From contig JALURD010000220.1 of the NCBI GenBank assembly GCA_027057815.1, positions 1-21,797 of the forward strand: 21,797 nt of DNA, given 5' to 3'. The stretch comes from Acidilobaceae archaeon (GTDB lineage: Archaea; Thermoproteota; Thermoprotei_A; Sulfolobales; Acidilobaceae). The translations under genes and the position numbers were made by a program. Below are positions 13,180 to 20,174 of this stretch, one piece after another. The notes beneath the pieces are model-generated. The model ran no database searches and was not told the DNA's origin. It saw only the letters and a program-made list of their open reading frames with translations. Positions within the stretch are counted from its first letter, which is position 1; the number at the start of each line of letters is the position of its first letter.

Positions 13180-14004
13180 ATGGCGCTCCTGAGCCCTGAA
13201 GTTAGGGAGGCGGTGACTGGAATCCTGAGAGCGGCAGCAGTCGCACTAGCCGTGTCGTGGACAGCCCTCCCGATAATACTGGCAATAACCTACGCGCTCG
13301 CGGATCCAAACGACTACTACAATATGGAGAAGGTTATCCCTACCAGGTTGACGCTGGAGCACATTAGGAGCCTCATTGCACTAGGCGCTGGGAGGGCCAT
13401 TGTCAATAGCGTAATAGTAGCGCTACTAACAGTCGCGTTCAGCTTCGCCTTAGGCCTACCGGCAGGCTACGCTCTGGCCAGGTTCGTCTTCCCGGGACGT
13501 GATACGGTGAAGCTCCTATTGGTTGGGATGAGGATGTTCCCGATAATTGTGATAGGCGTGCCGCTGACTGTGCTCTACCTGAAGATAGGCCTGAACGATA
13601 CATTGCTGGGAGTGGCCCTGGCCCACACGTCCATGGCCCTACCCTTCGTGGTCTTGATAACGTCGAGCATATTCGCGGGTATACCCAAAGACTTGGAGGA
13701 GGCGGGACTCATCTTCGGGCTAACGAGGGCGGGCGTCCTGCTCCACATAACGATGCCAATGGCGCTTCCAGGGCTTGCGGCAGCGGCGATGTTCGCGTTC
13801 CTCCTGAGCTGGAACGAGGTATTCGTTGCCTCAGTACTTACATTTAACAATAGGACGCTTCCAGCATTCGTACTGGTTCAGGTAGCAGCTGCTACCGAGC
13901 TGATAAAGTTCGCCGCAGTCATAATAATGGTGGCCCCTGCGCTGGTGTTCGTGTTCGCGGCGAGGAAGTACCTGGTGACCATGTGGGGGATAACGCTGAG
14001 GTGA
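13180..14004 (+). CDS. Sugar ABC transporter permease 2 (MalG/UgpE type)
   Basis: The partner permease, 274 aa, with six helices. Its EAA loop is DLEEAGLIFGLTRAGVLLHI (171-190), where the second Ala is Gly, as is common in this subunit. The CUT1-type segment FLLSWNEVFVASVL follows at about 207-220. ATG 13180 has GAGGTGG about 9-15 nt ahead, inside the end of the first permease gene. The ATPase gene starts 9 nt after its stop. It should form the heterodimeric channel with permease 1. Confidence 0.92.
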   Translation: MALLSPEVREAVTGILRAAAVALAVSWTALPIILAITYALADPNDYYNMEKVIPTRLTLEHIRSLIALGAGRAIVNSVIVALLTVAFSFALGLPAGYALARFVFPGRDTVKLLLVGMRMFPIIVIGVPLTVLYLKIGLNDTLLGVALAHTSMALPFVVLITSSIFAGIPKDLEEAGLIFGLTRAGVLLHITMPMALPGLAAAAMFAFLLSWNEVFVASVLTFNNRTLPAFVLVQVAAATELIKFAAVIIMVAPALVFVFAARKYLVTMWGITLR

Positions 14005-14013
14005 AAGGGAGCA

Positions 14014-15090
14014 ATGGTCGAGGTAAGGCTTGAGGGGATACGCAAGAGATTCGGTAAAACGGTGGCGGTAGACGGCATAAACCTAACAGTCGAGGACGGC
14101 GAGTTTATAGTACTCCTCGGCCCCAGCGGTTGCGGGAAGACCACCACCCTCAGGATAATAGCTGGCCTCGAGAAGCCTGACGAGGGCCGCGTCCTCTTCG
14201 GTGGCAGGGACGTCACTAGGCTACCGCCCAGGGAGAGGAATGTGTCCATGGTGTTCCAGAGTTATGCAGTATGGCCCCATATGAAGGTCTTCGACAATAT
14301 AGCATTCCCCCTGAGGATTAAGGGTAGGCCTGAGGAAGAGATCAGGAGGCGCGTAAAGTGGGCCGCCGAGCTCCTCGGAATAGATGACCTCCTTGACAGG
14401 TACCCCGCTCAGCTGAGCGGTGGTCAGAGGCAGAGGGTCGCAGTGGCGAGGGCTATAGTAGTCGAGCCGGACGTCATGCTAATGGATGAGCCTCTAAGCA
14501 ACCTCGACGCAGTTCTAAGGATAAGGATGAGGAGCGAGCTGAAGAAGCTCCAGAGGAAGATAGGGGTTACCACGATATACGTGACCCACGACCAGCTTGA
14601 AGCGATGACCATGGGAGACAGGATAGCCGTGATGAATAAGGGTAGAATAATGCAGGTGGGATCCCCGGAGGAGGTCTACGACAGGCCCGCGAACACATTC
14701 GTAGCAACCTTCATAGGGGCGCCTCAGATGAACCTGATCAAAGCCGTTGCAAGGAGCACGGGCGACGGCGTAGTCCTGGATGCTGGCGACTTCAAGCTTC
14801 CGGCACCCCAGGGCTTGAAGGTTGATGACGGTGCGGAGGTCCTTGTAGGAGTGAGGCCGGAGCACTTCACCCTCCAAGGCAGGGAGGGGATCCCAGCAAT
14901 CAGGGGGATCCTGGACTTCGTGGAGAGGCTGGGATCCGACACCATACTCCACGTCAACACGGGCAACCACATAGTTGTAGTTAAAATCTCCGGGGACTAC
15001 CCGGCACAGGTGGGAGACGAGGTTACAGTCTACCCAAGGCTGGAGAAGGTTCGAGTGTTCGACGCCTCGAGCGGCTCACTGATAGGCTAA
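14014..15090 (+). CDS. Sugar ABC transporter ATPase (MalK/UgpC type)
   Basis: A 358-aa cytosolic ATPase energising the importer. Walker A GPSGCGKT at 36-43, Q-loop Gln82, signature LSGGQ at 134-138, Walker B VMLMDEP with Glu159, D-loop SNLD, switch His192. About 120 C-terminal residues form the OB-type regulatory domain of the MalK class (VGVRPEHFTLQGREGIPAI is recognisable). ATG 14014 follows AAAGGGAG. The end of the gene overlaps the stop of the convergent CBS gene by 3 bp. A complete MalK-length C-terminus supports a CUT1 carbohydrate importer rather than an anion importer. Confidence 0.95.
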   Translation: MVEVRLEGIRKRFGKTVAVDGINLTVEDGEFIVLLGPSGCGKTTTLRIIAGLEKPDEGRVLFGGRDVTRLPPRERNVSMVFQSYAVWPHMKVFDNIAFPLRIKGRPEEEIRRRVKWAAELLGIDDLLDRYPAQLSGGQRQRVAVARAIVVEPDVMLMDEPLSNLDAVLRIRMRSELKKLQRKIGVTTIYVTHDQLEAMTMGDRIAVMNKGRIMQVGSPEEVYDRPANTFVATFIGAPQMNLIKAVARSTGDGVVLDAGDFKLPAPQGLKVDDGAEVLVGVRPEHFTLQGREGIPAIRGILDFVERLGSDTILHVNTGNHIVVVKISGDYPAQVGDEVTVYPRLEKVRVFDASSGSLIG

Positions 15091-15476
15091 GGCCACGACC
15101 CGCTCGCTGAGAGCGCTCTTAGCACGTCCCTAATGCTAACTATGCCTATTGGCCGGCCAGCGTTATCCACAACTGGTATGTGCCTGAACCCTCCCTCAAT
15201 CATCTTCGATGCAACGAGGGGGAGCGGGTCCTCCGGTTTAGCTGTGACGGGGTTCCTGGTCATGTAATCACCAATCCTGCCCTCGAGGCTGCCACCCGTC
15301 GCGACTAGCTTCACGAGGTCTCTCTCTGTGAATATACCCTCCAGCCTGCCCTCAGAGCTGACTATGAGGACGCTTCCAACTCCCCTCTCATGCATAGACT
15401 TGACGGCGTCGAGGACCCTGGTCTCAGGAGTCGCCGTTAGTAGGTCGCCTTTCCTCATTACATCGCTTACTCTCAA
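15087..15476 (-). CDS. Tandem CBS-domain protein
   Basis: A stand-alone pair of CBS domains (129 aa), one at about 3-58 (VSDVMRKGDLLTATPETRV to FTERDL) and one at about 66-124 (IGDYMTRNPVTAKPEDPL to VSIRDVLRAL). Such pairs bind adenine nucleotides and often regulate a partner protein. No partner domain is attached. TTG 15476 is needed to keep the first CBS strand whole. A minus-strand TATATAA-like element (CTTATATC at 15493-15500) lies about 20 bp ahead, suggesting a leaderless or nearly leaderless message. It sits between two ABC transporter clusters, so a regulatory link to either is possible but unproven. Confidence 0.92.
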   Translation of the reverse strand: MRVSDVMRKGDLLTATPETRVLDAVKSMHERGVGSVLIVSSEGRLEGIFTERDLVKLVATGGSLEGRIGDYMTRNPVTAKPEDPLPLVASKMIEGGFRHIPVVDNAGRPIGIVSIRDVLRALSASGSWP

Positions 15477-15492
15477 GCCTGGGATCCCCCTC

Positions 15493-15500
15493 GATATAAG
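15493..15500 (-). promoter_or_regulatory. TATA-like element for the CBS gene
   Basis: CTTATATC on the minus strand is close to the TTG start, consistent with a leaderless transcript within a few nt of error. Confidence 0.4.
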
Positions 15501-15537
15501 TGCACGCCACGGGTATATTATGCTAGAGCTGTCCCCA

Positions 15538-16341
15538 TTATCGTGAGAGGTTTAGCAGGGAGGATTTCTCCTCCAGCATTCCATAGAGCTTCACGTAGAG
15601 GGACACTGCCGCGACGCCTATCAGGACCGTCAGCAGCATTAAAGCTCCAGCGGCTTCCACGTCAGCGACGGCCAGCTTATTATACATCGCTATGGGCAAG
15701 GTTTCAGTGTAGCCGGGAGCCCCTCCCCCAACCACGAGGCTAGCCCCGAACTCGCCAACAGCCCTGAAGAAACTTAGCACCCACGCTGCGAGGATCCCGG
15801 GGGACACGGCTGGGATCAGGATACGGGCCAGGGCGAGGGGGCTAGAAGCCCCGTAAACCCTCGCTAAGTCCTCAACCGTGGAGGGGACGTAGGAGAAGGC
15901 GTTCACGAGCAGGGAGGCCGAGAGCGGGGCCACAACTAGCGCTTGTGCCAGCACTATCCCCTTGACCGTGAACGTCACTCTCACAGCCTCCTCTAGGATC
16001 TTAAGCGGTGTGTACTTGAATGCTATGAGTATGCTCAGCCCCAGGCCTACCGGGGGAAGGCCGAGCAGGAGCAGCGACGAGGAGGCGGCTAGCCGCGCCA
16101 GGAAGCCGCCCCTCCTCGAGATATAGTATGCCGCGGGGAGCCCTATGGCCACCGATAGGGTGGCGGCAAGGGATGCCGTGACGAGCGAGAGAATGACAGC
16201 CCTCTTAACCCTGGGATCCCCGACTACCTCGACCAAGTTAGCGGGGCTTGTGACGGCGAGCGGCGAGAAGGCTACAAGGAACGATACCACGGAGAGGGTA
16301 GCAGCCAGTGCCTGTAATAGAGCCAGTCTATGCCTAGCCAT
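15538..16341 (-). CDS. Molybdate/tungstate ABC transporter permease (ModB/WtpB-like)
   Basis: A 267-aa permease with about six helices. The coupling loop reads VEDLARVYGASSPLALARIL (about 156-175), and FFRAVGEFGASLVVGG (about 191-206) follows; the RA-GEFGA segment is typical of molybdate, tungstate and sulfate permeases. ATG 16341 is chosen over ATG 16380 because GGGGTGGAG lies about 8 nt ahead of it and the first helix begins soon after. It overlaps the last codons of the binding-protein gene by 8 bp, giving translational coupling. Oxyanion identity follows from the ModE-like regulator in the same cluster. Confidence 0.88.
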   Translation of the reverse strand: MARHRLALLQALAATLSVVSFLVAFSPLAVTSPANLVEVVGDPRVKRAVILSLVTASLAATLSVAIGLPAAYYISRRGGFLARLAASSSLLLLGLPPVGLGLSILIAFKYTPLKILEEAVRVTFTVKGIVLAQALVVAPLSASLLVNAFSYVPSTVEDLARVYGASSPLALARILIPAVSPGILAAWVLSFFRAVGEFGASLVVGGGAPGYTETLPIAMYNKLAVADVEAAGALMLLTVLIGVAAVSLYVKLYGMLEEKSSLLNLSR

Positions 16342-17134
16342 TAGGGGGCTCCACCCCATACTTCCAGAAAACGTAGGCATGGCTAACGACGTACTTGTAG
16401 AGGTCCTCGGCTAGCGGCCCGTGGTTCAAGGGAAGAGCCACAACCACAGGAGCCTTCACCCCGGCTAATAGTGGATCCCTGACCTCGTCAAGCTCCTCAG
16501 GCCATAGGGTAGCGTAGACGTTGAAGGTTACAGCCACGTCCGCCAGGCCCATGCGGACCCACGAAGCCGCCTCAGCAGCGCTCGAGGCGTACTTGACTCT
16601 GCCCTCCTTGACCAGCTCGTCAACTAAACCAGCCAGGCCAGCTTCCTCGAAGACTCTCCGGGCAAGGACTCCAGCGGATACATGCTCTGGATTCCCTACG
16701 GCGATTACCGCGTCGGGGCGCTGGAGCGCGTCTACGAGGCTAGTCACGTTTTTCGGGTTCCCCTCCCTGACTATGAGAGTCAGCCTGATGTATCCAACAA
16801 CAGCTAGGCTCCCCGACTCTAGCAGGCCCTCCTCGACACCCTTGACTGGGAAATGCGAATCGTCGGCAACATATAGGTCTCCACCTCCGTCGATGGAGAG
16901 CCTTGAGAGCGTATAGCCACTGCTACCCCAGACCCATGCGACTCTGCATGCACCACACTGCTCATCGATGAATGAGGCTACAATCTCTTCGAGAGGCTCC
17001 TGTAGGGTGCGGTCAGCGTATATCCTGATAACCGTGTATTCGCGTCCGCCTCCCAGCAGGCTATAGTAGGCCGCGGCGAGTAGCGCGGCGGCGATCACAA
17101 GGGCGACGGCAATATGGCGGGCCCCTAGCTTCAA
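16334..17134 (-). CDS. Molybdate/tungstate-type substrate-binding protein (ModA-like)
   Basis: A 266-aa type II binding protein. N-terminal hydrophobic segment at about 7-27 (signal or anchor, no lipobox). The first oxyanion-binding loop appears as WGSSGYTLSRL (GSSG at 70-73), followed by GGDLYVADDSHF at about 85-95, and GNPEHVSAGVLARRVFEEAG matches the later ModA helix. Cys60 and Cys63 in EQCGACR could form an extracellular disulfide. It is shorter than the WtpA class. TTG 17134 is the only in-frame start, with AGGGTG about 10 nt ahead. Whether it prefers molybdate or tungstate cannot be told; hyperthermophiles commonly use tungsten. Confidence 0.82.
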   Translation of the reverse strand: MKLGARHIAVALVIAAALLAAAYYSLLGGGREYTVIRIYADRTLQEPLEEIVASFIDEQCGACRVAWVWGSSGYTLSRLSIDGGGDLYVADDSHFPVKGVEEGLLESGSLAVVGYIRLTLIVREGNPKNVTSLVDALQRPDAVIAVGNPEHVSAGVLARRVFEEAGLAGLVDELVKEGRVKYASSAAEAASWVRMGLADVAVTFNVYATLWPEELDEVRDPLLAGVKAPVVVALPLNHGPLAEDLYKYVVSHAYVFWKYGVEPPNG

Positions 17135-17161
17135 GTCGTCAACACCCTGAAAACAGGAAGC

Positions 17162-17929
17162 CTACACGCCTTGGCCCGTGTAGGCTTTGACAGTCATCTT
17201 GTCGGCTAATGCGGCGGCAAGCCTAGCTACGGTTCCCAGGACAGTCTTGGTGTACCAGTGCCTCGACCTGAGAGCTAGTGAGAGCGGGTCCCCAGCCTCG
17301 ACTACTTCTCCACCGACTAGCACCCAGACCTTGTCGGCTAGGAACACCAGGTCGTCGACTACGTGTGTGGTGGCTAATATGGAGGATCCCTCACTGCGGA
17401 GCCTGCTGAGTAGGCTGTAGAACTCCGCCCTATAGGCAGGGTCGAGGTTTGAGAACGCCTCGTCGAGGACAAGGCACCTCCTAGACGATGCGAGTGCAGT
17501 GGCAAGGGCAACCCTCTGTCTCTGGCCGCCGCTAAGCCTGTCAAGCCTCTCCTCAAAGACCCCGCCGAGCCCGGTCTCCTCAGCTATCTCACGGGCTATC
17601 CTGAGGGCCTCGCGCTTGGGGATCCCCCGAGCCTTGAGAGGGTACGAGATGTGGTCTGCGACCGTCTTGAGGGGTAGGAGCGGGGAGCCCTGGAAGACGA
17701 CGCCTAGACCCCGTCTGTTCGGGGGATCCCCTGTTACATCGCGCCCGCAAGCATAGACCCTGCCCTTCACGGGTCTGACGAGGCCCGCTATGACCCTGAC
17801 GAGCGTGGTCTTCCCGGCGCCGTTGGGGCCTAGTATGACGTGTATATTACCCGGCGGGACGCTAAGTGAGACCCCTCTAAGTATGGTCTTGCCTCCAAGC
17901 TCCACTGTGACCTCTGATACACCAATCAC
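17162..17929 (-). CDS. Molybdate/tungstate ABC transporter ATPase (ModC-like)
   Basis: A 255-aa ATPase from the GTG start. Walker A GPNGAGKT at 34-41, Q-loop Gln80, LSGGQ at 132-136, Walker B CLVLDEA with Glu157, then SNLD, and His189 as switch. There is no complete MalK-type regulatory domain, only a short tail. The frame also opens at ATG 17977, but a TATA sequence (17981-17988) sits right before that ATG and would start transcription inside the extension; GTG 17929 has GGGAGAT 7 nt ahead and begins directly with the ATPase fold. I therefore take the shorter form. It lies downstream of the ModE-like gene and 27 nt ahead of the binding-protein gene. Confidence 0.87.
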   Translation of the reverse strand: MIGVSEVTVELGGKTILRGVSLSVPPGNIHVILGPNGAGKTTLVRVIAGLVRPVKGRVYACGRDVTGDPPNRRGLGVVFQGSPLLPLKTVADHISYPLKARGIPKREALRIAREIAEETGLGGVFEERLDRLSGGQRQRVALATALASSRRCLVLDEAFSNLDPAYRAEFYSLLSRLRSEGSSILATTHVVDDLVFLADKVWVLVGGEVVEAGDPLSLALRSRHWYTKTVLGTVARLAAALADKMTVKAYTGQGV

Positions 17930-17980
17930 GTTGGCATCTCCCGGGGGAGAGGCCCCGAGTGTATTATTCCTTGGCATGTA

Positions 17981-17988
17981 ATATTTAA
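17981..17988 (-). promoter_or_regulatory. TATA box for the molybdate/tungstate transporter genes
   Basis: TTAAATAT on the minus strand overlaps the stop codon of the ModE-like gene. Expected transcription start is near 17959, giving a leader of about 30 nt to GTG 17929. It would let the transporter be transcribed separately from its regulator. Confidence 0.5.
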
Positions 17989-18305
17989 GCTGTGAGGCAG
18001 AGCTTCAGTCTTGACTCCGCCTCTCTGTAAAGTCTTATCAGCTCCAATCCAGCCCTGGTTAGCCTCGAAGCGCCCCTCCCCCTCTGCCTCTCCACAAGCC
18101 TCACACCGAGGATCCTCTCAGCCTCAGTAATCCGGCTCCAAACCTTCTTGTACGTCATGCCCATGCTCTTAGCGGCAAGCAAGAGGCTCCCATGCTCCTT
18201 CACAGCCTCCAGTATCTCGATCAACCCCTCACCCCCGACTAGGAATCCCTCCTTAGAGATGAACAACCTAACCTCCACCTTGACGCCTTCAGGAAGGGAG
18301 GCCAC
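17985..18305 (-). CDS. ModE-like winged-helix regulator, HTH domain only
   Basis: A 106-aa DNA-binding protein matching the N-terminal domain of ModE, the molybdate-responsive repressor. The LysR-like winged helix spans about 26-95: ILEAVKEHGSLLLAAKSMGM, then TYKKVWSRITEAERILG, then the wing RGRGASRLTRAGLELI. The C-terminal TOBE/MopI ligand-binding domains of bacterial ModE are absent, as in many archaeal homologues, so oxyanion sensing, if any, must work differently. GTG 18305 has GGGGAT about 6-9 nt ahead. Neighbours (ModC, ModA, ModB downstream) support control of molybdate/tungstate uptake. Confidence 0.85.
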   Translation of the reverse strand: MASLPEGVKVEVRLFISKEGFLVGGEGLIEILEAVKEHGSLLLAAKSMGMTYKKVWSRITEAERILGVRLVERQRGRGASRLTRAGLELIRLYREAESRLKLCLTA

Positions 18306-18403
18306 GCCCTATCCCCATTGTTTAGGAGCGCCGTTTTAGACTTGAATCCTTTAATGTAGCCTTTACTTAGCCGCCTATAGAGTCTAGGAAGGTGAGTGCT
18401 TCA
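18306..18403. promoter_or_regulatory. Divergent promoter region between the ModE-like gene and the membrane protein gene
   Basis: Minus-strand TCTAAAAC (18333-18340) predicts transcription near 18310, almost leaderless for GTG 18305. Plus-strand TTTAATG (18350-18356) predicts transcription near 18379, leaving about 25 nt before ATG 18404. The two elements are only about 10 bp apart, so a bound regulator could affect both directions. No clear palindrome is seen. Confidence 0.45.
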
Positions 18404-19507
18404 ATGACTCCGCCGTGGCTGACGGCATCCAGGGCTGGAATATACCTCTCAGCGGCCCTCCTGGCCTCTGCACTCGCCCTCGCATACACGGGCCGTGCAG
18501 GCGTGCACGCCTGGCTCGCCCTTACCGGCGCCCTAACGTTATTCCCCGCATCCGTCTGGGTGGCTTACGCTGCCTCTGCTTCGAGGAGGGCCGCAGCCAC
18601 TAAGTGGTACCTGGCCTCATCCACCGCCGCCGTGGCTCTCATAGCGGCTGGCGGGCTCCTGGGATACTGGACAGTAAACACTGGCCCGGCCGTGGTGGGC
18701 GCTGGCCTACTTCTAGCCTCGGCTGCAGGCCTAATCGTGCTCCCGCGGGTTAGGAGGGAGGAGGCCAGGCTCAGCGTGGCGCTGGGATCCCTGGCAGCTC
18801 TCTCTGGAGGGGTTTACAGTCTCCTCTACATCCTGGTAACGGGGGGTGAGGCCGGGATCCCTGCGAGACTGGCTCTGGGCCTCATAGCCTCCTTCCCCGT
18901 GCCCCTGATTCACGCTGTAACAGTGCACAGTCTCCCCTCGACATTCAAGGACAAGCCGCTCAAGCCCGCAGCCCTAGCAGGTGGCGCTCTGACGCTGGCC
19001 ATGCCGCTAGCTTTCCTAGCCTCTGAGAGGGCTGGGTCGGCGGTGCTGGCGGTATTCCTGGCGGTTTACATACTATCGGCTAGGCTATACAGGACTCCAT
19101 CCTATGTGGGGGTGGCCGGGGGCTTCAAGAGCCCAGCGGCCAGGTCCGGCGCCTTGTTCTTCGCCTACTCGCACGTAGTAAGCTTAGCCTACACCCTGGT
19201 AGCGGCATCAGCTGCAGCAGCCCATGCCGCCGGGATCCTCGGAGGACTCCAGCTAATTCATGTGTTGGCGGCGGGCTTCGTAGCCCTACACGTCTACATA
19301 CACGTCCCGATGATGCTTCCAACTATACTATCCCTCCCAGCCGCCAGGCGATTCAAGCTAGCACTAGCCTCCGTGGTACTCGCAGCAGTCTCCGGTCTCG
19401 CCTGGAGCGTCAGTAGGCTAGCGGCACTCTTTATTGCCTCAGCAGCCCTCCTACTCAACGCCTTAGCAAGCTTTAGGCCGCCGAGGGCTTTGCGCCAGGA
19501 GGCCTAG
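18404..19507 (+). CDS. Polytopic membrane protein with intramembrane histidines, unknown function
   Basis: A 367-aa protein rich in Ala and Leu with about ten hydrophobic helices and short loops. I do not recognise it securely. Seven His residues lie in or beside helices in the second half: positions 170, 175, 257, 274, 286, 296 and 300 (in segments PLIHAVTVHS, SHVVSLAYT, LIHVLAAGF and ALHVYIHVP). This pattern recalls heme- or metal-binding membrane proteins such as the NnrS type, but the match is impressionistic. ATG 18404 is preferred over GTG 18392 because GGAAGGTGAG lies about 7 nt ahead of it. It diverges from the ModE-like gene and is followed 46 bp later by a nitroreductase gene, possibly co-transcribed. 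Confidence 0.75.
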   Translation: MTPPWLTASRAGIYLSAALLASALALAYTGRAGVHAWLALTGALTLFPASVWVAYAASASRRAAATKWYLASSTAAVALIAAGGLLGYWTVNTGPAVVGAGLLLASAAGLIVLPRVRREEARLSVALGSLAALSGGVYSLLYILVTGGEAGIPARLALGLIASFPVPLIHAVTVHSLPSTFKDKPLKPAALAGGALTLAMPLAFLASERAGSAVLAVFLAVYILSARLYRTPSYVGVAGGFKSPAARSGALFFAYSHVVSLAYTLVAASAAAAHAAGILGGLQLIHVLAAGFVALHVYIHVPMMLPTILSLPAARRFKLALASVVLAAVSGLAWSVSRLAALFIASAALLLNALASFRPPRALRQEA

Positions 19508-19553
19508 AGCTATCTAGCCCTCTAGCAGCTTCACCAAGGCTTGGGGCCGCAGC

Positions 19554-20174
19554 TTGGTAGCCCATAGCACTGGGGGCGTTGTGCTTAGCCTTGCTTCGAA
19601 GAGGAGGAGCATTAGAAGGTACAGGAGGGACTCCATTAACATTGGTGACGTGCTTTACGCTATAAAGGCGGCTCTCCAAGCGCCCTCAGGCGCTAACATG
19701 CAACCTTGGAGGTTTGTGGTTGTCGTGGATCCCAAGATGAAGGTCAGGCTTAGAGAGGTGTGCGAGGAGTGGGAGAAGAGGTTCCACGAGAGCCCGACGC
19801 TGCCAGCCTGGTTCAGGGAATGGCTCAGGCGGAGGGGGATAACTTGGAGGAAAGACTTCCTCACCGACGCTCCGGTACTAGTGGCGGTGGCGGCGTACAA
19901 GAAGGCGCCGTACGCGCGTGAGAGCACGTGGCTCGCTATAGGATACCTCCTACTCGCCCTCGAGGAGCGCGGGCTCGCCTCGCTAACCTACACGCCGCCA
20001 AACCCTAGGAGGGTAGCGGCGATACTAGGCATACCAGAGGATTACACCTTGGAAACCATAATCCCCGTCGGGCTCCCGGGGGAGGATAAGGCGAAGGAGC
20101 CAAGGATGAGCCTACGTGAAGCGGTGTACCTCGACTCATGGGGCAAGCAACTACCAGAGGGGGTTGAGGGCTAG
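19554..20174 (+). CDS. Nitroreductase-family FMN protein
   Basis: A 206-aa flavoprotein of the nitroreductase/FMN-dependent oxidoreductase superfamily, cytosolic and usually dimeric. FMN-phosphate binding residues are in SKRRSIRRY (about 15-23), and APSGANMQPWRFVVV at about 43-57 is the family signature. STWLAIGYLLLALEERGLAS and the later IIPVGLPGE form the second flavin-contact region. The natural substrate is unknown. TTG 19554 is the longest start with a weak GGGG ahead. GTG 19581, just after a GGGGGC run, would give a more typical N-terminus beginning near LSLASKRRS and cannot be excluded. The hydantoinase gene begins with the base right after its stop. Confidence 0.88.
   Translation: MVAHSTGGVVLSLASKRRSIRRYRRDSINIGDVLYAIKAALQAPSGANMQPWRFVVVVDPKMKVRLREVCEEWEKRFHESPTLPAWFREWLRRRGITWRKDFLTDAPVLVAVAAYKKAPYARESTWLAIGYLLLALEERGLASLTYTPPNPRRVAAILGIPEDYTLETIIPVGLPGEDKAKEPRMSLREAVYLDSWGKQLPEGVEG

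Noticed and set aside
14515..14970. Minus-strand frame of 151 codons opposite the MalK-type ATPase
   Set aside because: Lies fully within a gene with all ATPase motifs and shows no protein-like pattern.
16342..16380. Longer ModB-like permease starting at ATG 16380
   Set aside because: No ribosome binding site fits it, while ATG 16341 has GGGGTGGAG ahead and begins just before the first helix.
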